From: Clostridia bacterium | Lineage (GTDB): Bacteria; Bacillota; Clostridia; Oscillospirales; CAG-272 | NCBI GenBank assembly: GCA_017428635.1 | Contig: JAFRQK010000011.1 | Location: 31,623-95,622, forward strand | Direction: 5' to 3' | Length of the DNA: 64,000 nucleotides | Shown here: piece after piece, positions 49,056-56,743 of the stretch | How the letters are laid out: every line of letters begins with the position of its first letter | Position numbering within the stretch: the first letter of the stretch is position 1 | Program-made: the position numbers and the translations under genes | Notes under the pieces: model-generated | Seen by the model: only the letters and a program-made list of their open reading frames with translations | Databases searched by the model: none | What the model was told of the DNA's origin: nothing

Positions 49056-50633
49056 TCACTTCAAAAAGTCGGACGTAAACGAGTCGGGAAGCAGTTCGGA
49101 GAACGTCGTGCGCTCGAACTCCCCGTCGTTTTTCATGATGAGAACGGGCATATCCGGCGAGCAGAATTCCGAGAGCGCCTGACGGCATACGCCGCACGGC
49201 GGAAAACCGCTGTCCGCGCGCTCGCCCTTCCCCGAGCAGACCGCGAGCATCGTGAACTGCTTTTCACCCTCGCTGACCGCTTTGAAGAGCGCCGTTCTCT
49301 CCGCGCAGTTCGTCGGAGTGAAAGCTGCGTTTTCGATATTGCACCCCGAGAAGATCTTCCCGGAAGGCGTGAGAAGCGCGGCGCCGACGGAAAATCCGGA
49401 ATACGGGACGTACGCGCGCCTTCTGCCCTCGAGCGCGGCGCGGCACAGAGCGAGTTCGGTCTCTGTCGGTCGGGCGACGATTTTATAAAAGCTCTTTCCG
49501 TCACCGCGGTACGGGACGCCGAGCGCCTCCGCCGCGGTCGCGGCGATATCGCAGAATCCCGCGCGGGTGCCGAGGTTGACCGGCTTTATCCCTTTTCCGT
49601 AAACGATCAGCGGCACGTGCTCCCTCGTGTGGTCGGTGTGCTCGTCGCCCGGGTCGCACCCGTGGTCGGCGGTGATGAAGAGGATATCGTCCTCTCTCAT
49701 TTTCGCCTTGAACTTCGGGAGAAATTCATCGAATGCGGCGAACGCGCGGGCGTATCCGTCGACGTCCTGTCTGTGGCCGTAGAGCATGTCGAAGTCGACG
49801 AGGTTCACGAAGCACAGACCGTCGAAGTCGCGCTCCGCGATCTCGAGCGTCTTTTCCATCCCCTCCGCGTTGCCGTGAGTGAAGTTCGACTCGGTGACGC
49901 CTCGACCGGCGAAGATATCGTAGATCTTGCCGACGGAGATCACGTCGCGCCCCGCCGAAGCGAGCGCGTCGAGAAGCGTCTCTTTCGGCGGCTCGAGCGA
50001 GAAATCGTGACGGTTGGACGTGCGGGTGAAACTCCCGGGTTCACCGACGAACGGTCGGGCTATAACTCTGCCTACCGCGTGGCGGCCGGTGAGGATCCCG
50101 CGCGCGATGCGGCAGTATTCGTAAAGTTTTTCGGGCGGTACGAGCCCCTCGTGCGCTGCGATCTGGAAGACGCTGTCCGCCGAGGTGTAGACGATGAGAG
50201 CGCCCGTTCTGAGGTGCTCCTCGCCGTAGTCCCTTATGACGTCCGTACCGGAGTACGGGAGGTTGCACAGAACGTCTCTGCCCGTCTGCCGGCGGAATTC
50301 GTCGAGCACTTCGTCCGGGAACCCTTTCGGGTACGTCGGGAGCGGCGACGGGCTGACGACTCCGGCGATCTCCCAGTGACCGATCGTCGTGTCCTTGCCC
50401 GCCGATCTCTCGGCAAGGCGGCAGACCGCCGCTTCGGGCCGATCCGTCTTCGGAAGGTAATCGACGCCGTCGAGCAGGCCCGCTCCCATTTCTCTCATCG
50501 ACTCGAAACGGAATTCGGGCGAGGACGATATGCGCTTCAGCGTGTTAACGTCGCCGTCGCCGAACAGAGGCGCGTCGGGCATCCTGCCGATCCCGAGCGA
50601 GTCGAGAACAATGATAAATACTCTTCTTTTCAT
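49056..50633 (-). CDS. deoB: Phosphopentomutase-cytidine deaminase fusion
   Basis: A 525-residue protein joining two salvage enzymes. Residues 1-385 are phosphopentomutase: metal Asp11 in VLDSLGIG, the phosphorylated Thr in KDTTIGHWE (80-88), DFDMLYGHR near 282 and ADHGCD near 323. Residues 390-525 are a cytidine deaminase with YVPYSGFSVGAALL, the zinc and catalytic site TNCAERTA (Cys443, Glu445) and PCGVC (Cys480, Cys483). There is no stop or frameshift at the junction. The two activities are normally separate deoB and cdd genes. The gene is the last of the tdk operon, so the fused protein could deaminate (deoxy)cytidine and interconvert pentose 1- and 5-phosphates in one polypeptide. Confidence 0.93.
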   Translation of the reverse strand: MKRRVFIIVLDSLGIGRMPDAPLFGDGDVNTLKRISSSPEFRFESMREMGAGLLDGVDYLPKTDRPEAAVCRLAERSAGKDTTIGHWEIAGVVSPSPLPTYPKGFPDEVLDEFRRQTGRDVLCNLPYSGTDVIRDYGEEHLRTGALIVYTSADSVFQIAAHEGLVPPEKLYEYCRIARGILTGRHAVGRVIARPFVGEPGSFTRTSNRHDFSLEPPKETLLDALASAGRDVISVGKIYDIFAGRGVTESNFTHGNAEGMEKTLEIAERDFDGLCFVNLVDFDMLYGHRQDVDGYARAFAAFDEFLPKFKAKMREDDILFITADHGCDPGDEHTDHTREHVPLIVYGKGIKPVNLGTRAGFCDIAATAAEALGVPYRGDGKSFYKIVARPTETELALCRAALEGRRRAYVPYSGFSVGAALLTPSGKIFSGCNIENAAFTPTNCAERTALFKAVSEGEKQFTMLAVCSGKGERADSGFPPCGVCRQALSEFCSPDMPVLIMKNDGEFERTTFSELLPDSFTSDFLK

Positions 50634-50636
50634 AGC

Positions 50637-51380
50637 TTACTCCGCCATTTTCACGGCAGTTCTCAGGGCGAGTTCCATCATTTCGGTGAAGGAGTTCTGC
50701 CTTTCGTCGGCAGTCGTCGCCTCTCCCGTTATGAGATGGTCGGAGATCGTGCAGATCGCGAGCGCGCGCTTTCCGCAGCGCGCCGCGTTGAGATAGAGCG
50801 CCGCCGCTTCCATCTCGACCGCCATCACTCCCATCTTGCCCCAGACGTTCGCGGACAGCTCCTCTTCCCTCAGACCGTACGTGTCGCCGTAGAAAGTGTC
50901 GGAGGAGAGGATATTGCCGACGTGGTAGCGGACGCCCATCGCCTCCGCTTCGCCGACGCAGGCGCGTAGCAGCTCGAACGAGCAGATCGCAGAGAACGTG
51001 CCGGGGAGACGGTACTGCGACGCGAAATTCGAGTTCGTCGACGCGCCCATCCCCATGACGACGTCGCGGACTTTTATTTTTTCGTTCATCGCGCCGGCGG
51101 AGCCGACTCTGATGATATTGTCCACGTCGAAGAAGTTGAACAGTTCGTACGAATAGATGCCGATCGACGGCATGCCCATCCCCGACGCCATGACGGTGAC
51201 GGGGGTACCGCGGTATTTGCCCGTGTAGCCCTGCACGCCGCGGACGTTGTTGACGAGTTTCGCGTCTTCAAGAAAATTTTCCGCTATGAATTTCGATCTG
51301 AGCGGATCGCCGGGCATGAGGACCGTCTTCGCAAAGTCCTCCGGCGTCGCTTTGATATGGGGGGTCGGATAATCAGCCAT
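50637..51380 (-). CDS. deoD: Purine-nucleoside phosphorylase, DeoD type
   Basis: Phosphorolyses purine (deoxy)nucleosides. The 247-residue protein has the start ADYPTPHIKATPEDFAKTVLMPGDPLRSKFIA, the GMGMPSIGIYSYEL motif, VMAVEMEAAALY and the catalytic Asp in TISDHLITGE. It sits three bases upstream of the deoB fusion. Confidence 0.96.
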   Translation of the reverse strand: MADYPTPHIKATPEDFAKTVLMPGDPLRSKFIAENFLEDAKLVNNVRGVQGYTGKYRGTPVTVMASGMGMPSIGIYSYELFNFFDVDNIIRVGSAGAMNEKIKVRDVVMGMGASTNSNFASQYRLPGTFSAICSFELLRACVGEAEAMGVRYHVGNILSSDTFYGDTYGLREEELSANVWGKMGVMAVEMEAAALYLNAARCGKRALAICTISDHLITGEATTADERQNSFTEMMELALRTAVKMAE

Positions 51381-51398
51381 TTCCCTGTCCTCCTTTTC

Positions 51399-52061
51399 TC
51401 AGTCCTTTTTCTCTTGCGCCTTGACTATTTTCACGATGCGGCTCGTGCCGAGGCGGGACGCGCCGAGTTCGATGAATTTTTCGGCGTCCTCGATCGAGGA
51501 GATGCCGCCCGCCGCCTTGACTTTCTTGAACGGAGAGGTGCACATCCGCATATACTTGACGTCCTCGAACGTCGCGCCGCCCGTTGAGAATCCGGTCGAC
51601 GTCTTGATATAGTCCGCGCGCGAATCCGAAACGGTACAGCACATGCGCAGTTTTTCGTCCTCGTTCAACAGACACGTCTCGATAATGACTTTGAGAAGTT
51701 TGCCGCTGCACGCTTCCTTGATCAGGTTGATCTCGTCGAGGATCGCGTTGTATTTGCCTTCCTTGACCCAGCCGAGATTCACGACCATGTCGATCTCGTC
51801 CGCGCCGTTCTTAACGGCGTCCGCGGTCTCGAAAACTTTCGTTTCGGTCGTCGAATAGCCGTTCGGGAAGCCGATAACGGTGCAGATCGCGAGGCGGTCG
51901 CCGACGTATTCCTTCGCCTGCTTCACGAAGCTCGGGGGGATGCACACCGACGCCGTGCCGTACTTAATCCCGTCGTCGCAGACCTCCTTTATCTGCTCCC
52001 ACGTCGCCGTCTGCGAAAGGAGCGTGTGATCGCACATCGCGAGGATCTCTTTTACGTCCAT
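51399..52061 (-). CDS. deoC: Deoxyribose-phosphate aldolase
   Basis: Splits 2-deoxyribose 5-phosphate to glyceraldehyde 3-phosphate and acetaldehyde. The 220-residue protein starts [20 protein letters not shown] and has the Schiff-base Lys in [16 protein letters not shown]. Together with DeoA, DeoD and DeoB it completes deoxynucleoside catabolism. Confidence 0.96.
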   Translation of the reverse strand: MDVKEILAMCDHTLLSQTATWEQIKEVCDDGIKYGTASVCIPPSFVKQAKEYVGDRLAICTVIGFPNGYSTTETKVFETADAVKNGADEIDMVVNLGWVKEGKYNAILDEINLIKEACSGKLLKVIIETCLLNEDEKLRMCCTVSDSRADYIKTSTGFSTGGATFEDVKYMRMCTSPFKKVKAAGGISSIEDAEKFIELGASRLGTSRIVKIVKAQEKKD

Positions 52062-52074
52062 TTTCGTCTTCCTC

Positions 52075-52698
52075 CTATTTTATAATTCCGAGCTTGTCGT
52101 CGATCAGAGCCCGGTAACATTTGTAACACATACCCTCATAGCGGTCGTTGCCGCCGAGGACGACCTGATCGCCCTCCGTTACAATTTGCCCGTCGTCGTC
52201 GAATCGGGCGTTGACAGTCGCTTTCCGCCCGCACCGGCAGATCGATTTGATCTCCGTGATACTGTCGGCTATCTCGAAAAGGCGTCTGCTGCCCGGAAAC
52301 AGTTTCGTCTGAAAGTCTGCGCGAAGGCCGAAGCAGAGCGCGGGAACGTCGTGACGGTCCGCGAGGTCCTTGAGCTGGTCGACCTGCTCCGCAGTGAGGA
52401 ACTGGCACTCGTCGCAGACGATGACGTCGGCGTATTTGCGCACCTCGGAGCGCGCCAGATATTCGCGGTAGAGGTCGACCTCGGGTCCGACAGCCTCCGC
52501 CTCGGCGTAAAGACCGATCCGGGATCGGATTATCGTCTTTATCTTGCCGTCGGGACCGACCGCGTCGTCGCGCGTGTCGGTCTTCGGCTTTATGAGCCAG
52601 ACGGTCTGATCCTTTTCCTCGTAATTGAACTTAGTCATAAGCGCCTGAGCCGTTTTCGAGGAGCCCATTGCGCCGAATTTGAAATACAGTTTCGCCAT
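52075..52698 (-). CDS. tdk: Thymidine kinase
   Basis: A 207-residue type II thymidine kinase. It has Walker A-like [25 protein letters not shown] with the catalytic Glu nearby, and a zinc site of four Cys (ICRCG and MCYKCY). ATG 52698 has GGAGG five bases upstream. It is first in the salvage operon and rescues thymidine before DeoA can cleave it. Confidence 0.94.
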   Translation of the reverse strand: MAKLYFKFGAMGSSKTAQALMTKFNYEEKDQTVWLIKPKTDTRDDAVGPDGKIKTIIRSRIGLYAEAEAVGPEVDLYREYLARSEVRKYADVIVCDECQFLTAEQVDQLKDLADRHDVPALCFGLRADFQTKLFPGSRRLFEIADSITEIKSICRCGRKATVNARFDDDGQIVTEGDQVVLGGNDRYEGMCYKCYRALIDDKLGIIK

Positions 52699-52726
52699 AT
52701 CCGCCTCCGAGTTCTTTGTCAATATA

Positions 52727-52755
52727 ATCTTACTATACGCGGGAGGAAGTTTCAA
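52727..52755 (-). promoter_or_regulatory. Promoter of the tdk-deoC-deoD-deoB operon
   Basis: TTGAAA (52750-52755) and TAAGAT (52727-52732) on the minus strand, spacing 17. No clear regulator dyad was seen. Confidence 0.6.
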
Positions 52756-52763
52756 GTGGAAAA

Positions 52764-52795
52764 GTGAAAAATCCCCGCGCCGGAGCGCGGGGATG
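52764..52795 (-). terminator. Terminator after the SLH phosphoesterase at 52.8 kb
   Basis: ATCCCCGCGC with GCGCGGGGAT, loop CGGA, then TTTTTC on the minus strand. Confidence 0.82.
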
Positions 52796-52801
52796 AACGC
52801 G

Positions 52802-55378
52802 TTACGAAAGGACGAAATGATGACGGACGGACGCGTGGGAATCGGAGCCGATCTCAATAACGGTGCCGCCGCTGAGGTTCGGATTCCAGCTGTAACCGCT
52901 TCCCGTCTTCAGCGCGAAGACGAAGCGGACTCCTCGGTAGCCGATCGAGAAATCGTTCTCGTGGTTGTGACCGCAGATCAGAGTTTTCGTATTTCCCTTT
53001 TCGAGGACGAGATCGAAGAACCCGTTGTCGTGCGGGTTCGACGAGATCCCCGCGAAGTTGACGCCGAAGGAATCTTCATAGCCCTCGTTCCAGACGCCTG
53101 TCTGCATTCCGTCGCGCGGGTCGACAGCGAGAGGATCGAGCCCCTCTTTGAACGCCGCGGCAAACGCCTCCCTGTAAGTGTAGCACGGGATATGGCAGAA
53201 ATACGTCGACTCTTTGACGCCCATCGCGGCGAGCTCGTCGCAGGCGCGCGCGTACCATCCGAGCTGCTTGTCGGTCAGAGCGCCGTATTCGGAGTACTCG
53301 TGTCCCTCTTCGTTGACGAAATAGAATTTGCCGTGCGTATCCATCATGATCAGCGCGTGGAGCGGTACGCCGTTTTCTCTGATCACGATAACGTAGTTGC
53401 CGTATCCGAGTTCCCTGTCGCCGCAGGCAAAGATCGAATTCTTGCCCCCGAGGATATATCCGGCTACCATGTCGACATAGGAATCGAGATCCTGATGGTC
53501 GTGGTTGCCCATTACGGGAGCCCACGGAACGCCCGTGGAATCCAAAACGTCGAAAAAGTACGTGAGCGCGCCGAACATTCCTCCCATCGCGAGGTCGCCG
53601 GTCACGGTTATCAGATCCGGCTTTTCGGTCTCGACGAGTTCTTTCACTGTCTTCGCGAGAAGTTTTCCCTTCTCTTCGCCGCAGTCGTCGTCGTTGAGCT
53701 GCGGGTCGGTGAGGTTCAGTATCTTGAAATCGCGGTCCGGGTCTTTGTCGACGTAGAATACGGGCATATCGTATTCGCGGACGAACGTGTCCCTGACGAA
53801 CGAGACGTTCTCGAAAGTGACGTATTCCGCCTTGGAGGAAACGTCCTTTTCGGACGGGGTTATATTGTAGTCTCCCGAAGGATCGTAGACGTACAGAACT
53901 CCGTTTTTCGGATCCGCCCAGAATTCACCCTTCGAATCAAGTTCCTCCGACGCGTTTACAAGAATAACGCTTATGTCGGTACGGACCATCCAGTCCTCCG
54001 GATCGTCGGACGAACCGGTGAGCTGATAAAAGCCGCCCGCCCACGGGTACGATCCGATCTCGGAGGGATCGGCGACGGTGACCGTCGCGGTATCCTTGTC
54101 GTACGAGCCTACCGTCACGTACCCGAAGATCGCCTCGAACGCCGTGTTACCGTATATTTTGACGTTTTCGGTCGTTCTGAGCCTTTCGATCCTGCGGGCG
54201 AGAGCGGCGTTCGTTATTTTGAGTTCGGTCTTTCCCGCTACGTCCGCGGATTTGTCGAGAAACGCATCCCCGCCGTTCGTGTATCGGTTGGGGTAACGGC
54301 AAGCGTCAAGTTTCCCGCTCTCTCCGTATATGAAATAGTCTCCGATATCCGAGCCGTATGAAAGAAGACCCGAAACGTCGGCTTTTTTAATGCTTTCGGC
54401 GGGTTTTGCGCGGAAAAGCGCTTTTTCGTCCTCGGAGATCGGGGTGAAATCAGATCCGGAGACGGTGAATCCGTCCGTGATGACGACGGGACCGTCGCCG
54501 TACGCGAAGTACGATATCGGACAGTCCGCGGTGCCTGAATCGGCGGGCGTGAGATCGAAGTCGAACAGACCGTATTTACCCTGTCTTATCGCAACGGTGA
54601 TCCTGTCCTTTCCCGTCCTGTCCGCCTCACGGACGGCGAGGACCGCGCGTCCGATCGTACGGAACGGGTGAGCGAACGAGCCGTCGCCCGAGTCGTTTCC
54701 CTTTTCGCTGACGTAGAAATCAGCGTCTATATCGGGTTTGCCTTCACGCTCGGCGAACGCGTCGAAGCGCTCGATGACAGCAGCGAACTGTTCGCGCGTC
54801 GCGCCGTTTTTCGGCGCGAGGCGGCTGCCGCTCAACCCCTTGACGAGTTCTTCGGCGACCGCCCAGGACAGAGCGTCCTTCGCCCAGCCGCTGATCTTGC
54901 CGAAATCGGCGAAAGCGGAAAGGTCGGCGGACGATCCGACGGGCAGATCAAGGGCGAGGGCGAACCGGTAAAGCATCGTGGCGAGCTGTTCGCGCGAGAT
55001 GAGGCCCTCGGGGACAAACCTATCGTCGGTCATACCCTTGACGATACCCGTCTCCTTAGCCCACGCGACGGCGTCGGTGAACCACCGCCCCGACGGAACG
55101 TCCGAAAAACCGCTCGGAGCTCCGGGAGCGGGGCAGCCCTGCCGCCGCCAGAGAACGGCGGCGACCATGGCGCGCGTGAGCGATCCGGTCGGGTCGAAGC
55201 GGCCTCCTCCGACCCCGTTCATATAGTTGTTGTTCAACGCATATTTGACAGATGCATAACTCCATCTGTCCTGCGCCACGTCGACGGGATCCGCAGCCGC
55301 GGAAAACGCGGGCAGAGCGCACGCCAGCGAGGTTGCGATCATAATCAAAGCGATAACGAGCGAGACGGTCTTTTTCAT
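52802..55378 (-). CDS. SLH-anchored beta-helix/metallophosphoesterase surface protein (paralogue A)
   Basis: An 858-residue secreted protein. Signal peptide about 1-28; three SLH repeats at 30-75, 92-133 and 153-205; a beta-helix-type region from 218 that opens DADFYVSEKGNDSGDGSFAHPFRTI, as in DUF1565 proteins; and a metallophosphoesterase domain about 550-830 with LNLTDPQL (D557), VTGDLA, MGNHDHQD, CHIPCYTY and CGHNHEND. The first metal motif is DPQ rather than DxH, as in CPPED1-like enzymes. It shares this architecture and exact length with the protein at 61 kb. The substrate is unknown. Confidence 0.85.
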   Translation of the reverse strand: MKKTVSLVIALIMIATSLACALPAFSAAADPVDVAQDRWSYASVKYALNNNYMNGVGGGRFDPTGSLTRAMVAAVLWRRQGCPAPGAPSGFSDVPSGRWFTDAVAWAKETGIVKGMTDDRFVPEGLISREQLATMLYRFALALDLPVGSSADLSAFADFGKISGWAKDALSWAVAEELVKGLSGSRLAPKNGATREQFAAVIERFDAFAEREGKPDIDADFYVSEKGNDSGDGSFAHPFRTIGRAVLAVREADRTGKDRITVAIRQGKYGLFDFDLTPADSGTADCPISYFAYGDGPVVITDGFTVSGSDFTPISEDEKALFRAKPAESIKKADVSGLLSYGSDIGDYFIYGESGKLDACRYPNRYTNGGDAFLDKSADVAGKTELKITNAALARRIERLRTTENVKIYGNTAFEAIFGYVTVGSYDKDTATVTVADPSEIGSYPWAGGFYQLTGSSDDPEDWMVRTDISVILVNASEELDSKGEFWADPKNGVLYVYDPSGDYNITPSEKDVSSKAEYVTFENVSFVRDTFVREYDMPVFYVDKDPDRDFKILNLTDPQLNDDDCGEEKGKLLAKTVKELVETEKPDLITVTGDLAMGGMFGALTYFFDVLDSTGVPWAPVMGNHDHQDLDSYVDMVAGYILGGKNSIFACGDRELGYGNYVIVIRENGVPLHALIMMDTHGKFYFVNEEGHEYSEYGALTDKQLGWYARACDELAAMGVKESTYFCHIPCYTYREAFAAAFKEGLDPLAVDPRDGMQTGVWNEGYEDSFGVNFAGISSNPHDNGFFDLVLEKGNTKTLICGHNHENDFSIGYRGVRFVFALKTGSGYSWNPNLSGGTVIEIGSDSHASVRHHFVLS

Positions 55379-55429
55379 GAAATACTCTCCGTAGCGGGCG
55401 GTTTCTCACCGCCGTTTTTCATTACCTTG

Positions 55430-55458
55430 ATTATACCAAACGCCGCGCCGTTTTGCAA
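55430..55458 (-). promoter_or_regulatory. Promoter of SLH phosphoesterase paralogue A
   Basis: TTGCAA (55453-55458) and TATAAT (55430-55435) on the minus strand, spacing 17. Confidence 0.7.
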
Positions 55459-55466
55459 TTATTTTG

Positions 55467-55495
55467 TTGAAATCGGCGCGGGGATGAGATATAAT
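55467..55495 (+). promoter_or_regulatory. Promoter of the EEP-family gene
   Basis: TTGAAA at 55467-55472 and TATAAT at 55490-55495, spacing 17, divergent from the SLH gene. Confidence 0.75.
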
Positions 55496-55526
55496 ATCCG
55501 GAGAAAATATAAACGGCGGTGGCTTT

Positions 55527-56315
55527 ATGAAACTGAAGATCGTGACTCAAAACGTGATGTGCTGGCAGACGGAAGGCGGGGAGCATCCCGTCCGCCGCGA
55601 AAGGATGAAGAGGCTCTTTTCCCGCCTCGATCCCGATCTGATCGGCGCTCAGGAAGTGACCGACAGATGGCGCGCTTACCTCGAAGAGGATCTGACCGGG
55701 TACGGGTCTGTTTTCAGATTCCGCGGGGAGGACGATCACGAGGCGACGCCGCTTTACTATAAAAAAGACCGCTTCGAAGCGGTCGACGAGGGGGTATTCT
55801 GGCTTTCCGAAACTCCGGAGGTCGAGTCGCGCGGACCCGGCGCCGCGTGTCTGAGGACCGCGATCTGGGCGATCCTGCGCGAAAAAAAGAGCGGCGAGAC
55901 GATCCTGTTCGTGAACACCCATCTCGACCACTGCTCGAACGACGCGCGCGTTCTCGGCGCGCGTCTGCTGCGCGATCTTATCGTCTCGCGCGGCGATATA
56001 CCGGCGATCCTGACCGGCGATTTCAACGACACCTCTTTCTCCGACGCGATCGAAACGGTAAAAGAATTCATGAACGACTCGCGCCTTGCGGCGAAAGAGA
56101 CGACCGAATCGAACACGCACTCGTCGATATACGGAGGGGTCGCCGACGCGTCGATCGACTACGTTTTCCTCCGCGGTCTTACGCCGGCGCGTTACTCCGT
56201 CGAGAAAGAATGCGACGGGCTCCTCGCCCAGTCGGATCACTACGCCGTCTTTGTCGAAGCGCAGACCCAAAAAGACGGCGGGATATCACCCGCGGTCCAG
56301 GAACATATCCGATAA
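55527..56315 (+). CDS. Endonuclease/exonuclease/phosphatase family protein
   Basis: A 262-residue cytoplasmic enzyme of the EEP fold. The metal and catalytic residues are seen in VTQNVMCW (Asn), IGAQEV (Glu), NTHLDHCS (His), TGDFNDTS (Asp, Asn) and QSDHYAV (Asp, His). Members cleave phosphoesters in DNA, lipids or sugar phosphates; no choice is possible here. Its last 30 bases overlap the convergent gene at 56286. Confidence 0.88.
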   Translation: MKLKIVTQNVMCWQTEGGEHPVRRERMKRLFSRLDPDLIGAQEVTDRWRAYLEEDLTGYGSVFRFRGEDDHEATPLYYKKDRFEAVDEGVFWLSETPEVESRGPGAACLRTAIWAILREKKSGETILFVNTHLDHCSNDARVLGARLLRDLIVSRGDIPAILTGDFNDTSFSDAIETVKEFMNDSRLAAKETTESNTHSSIYGGVADASIDYVFLRGLTPARYSVEKECDGLLAQSDHYAVFVEAQTQKDGGISPAVQEHIR

Positions 56316-56669
56316 TCCGTCGACGCCGTTCTTTTTCGCGACGTCGTGCAGTCCGGAGACGATCTCGTCCCTGCTGAAGCCGTGCTGCTCCAGATACTCG
56401 TCCGTCATCTCGTTGAGATGGGAATAAAACAGAAGCGCGATCCCGAGGCTTTTACGCGTCCCGTCGTCCGGGATATCGAACAGTTTATTCTCCGCCTCGT
56501 TGATCCTGCCTTTGTCCGCGAGATCGAGAAGCGAATTCAGTTCCTGCTGATCGACCGTTTCTTTCAAAAGAGAGTCCGAAACGGACTCCGAGTCGCAATG
56601 AAAGAACACCTTGAGAAGAAATCTGATCATCTCCTTGATCATTCTCATAACGTAGTCCTGTTCAAACAT
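56286..56669 (-). CDS. DUF6483 family protein
   Basis: A 127-residue soluble, mainly helical protein starting MFEQDYVMRMIKEMIRFLLKVFF, the pattern I associate with DUF6483. Function unknown. Its 3' end overlaps the EEP gene by 30 bases on the opposite strand. AAGGAGCGGGAAG-like sequence lies just upstream of the ATG. Confidence 0.72.
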   Translation of the reverse strand: MFEQDYVMRMIKEMIRFLLKVFFHCDSESVSDSLLKETVDQQELNSLLDLADKGRINEAENKLFDIPDDGTRKSLGIALLFYSHLNEMTDEYLEQHGFSRDEIVSGLHDVAKKNGVDGLSDMFLDRG

Positions 56670-56700
56670 CTTCCCGCTCCTTAAAAACGTGATCGTTGTC

Positions 56701-56740
56701 CGGCCGGGATAAGGGATCGCCCCTTATCCCGGCCGATTTT
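56701..56740 (+). terminator. Strong 15-bp hairpin between DUF6483 and CotH genes
   Basis: CGGCCGGGATAAGGG pairs perfectly with CCCTTATCCCGGCCG around ATCGC. The T-run is on the plus strand, so it is a good plus-strand terminator; on the minus strand it follows the CotH stop without a T-tail. Confidence 0.7.
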
Positions 56741-56743
56741 TCA

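Noticed and set aside
52699-52800. Operator or riboswitch before tdk
   Set aside because: Only a promoter and the neighbour's terminator were found.
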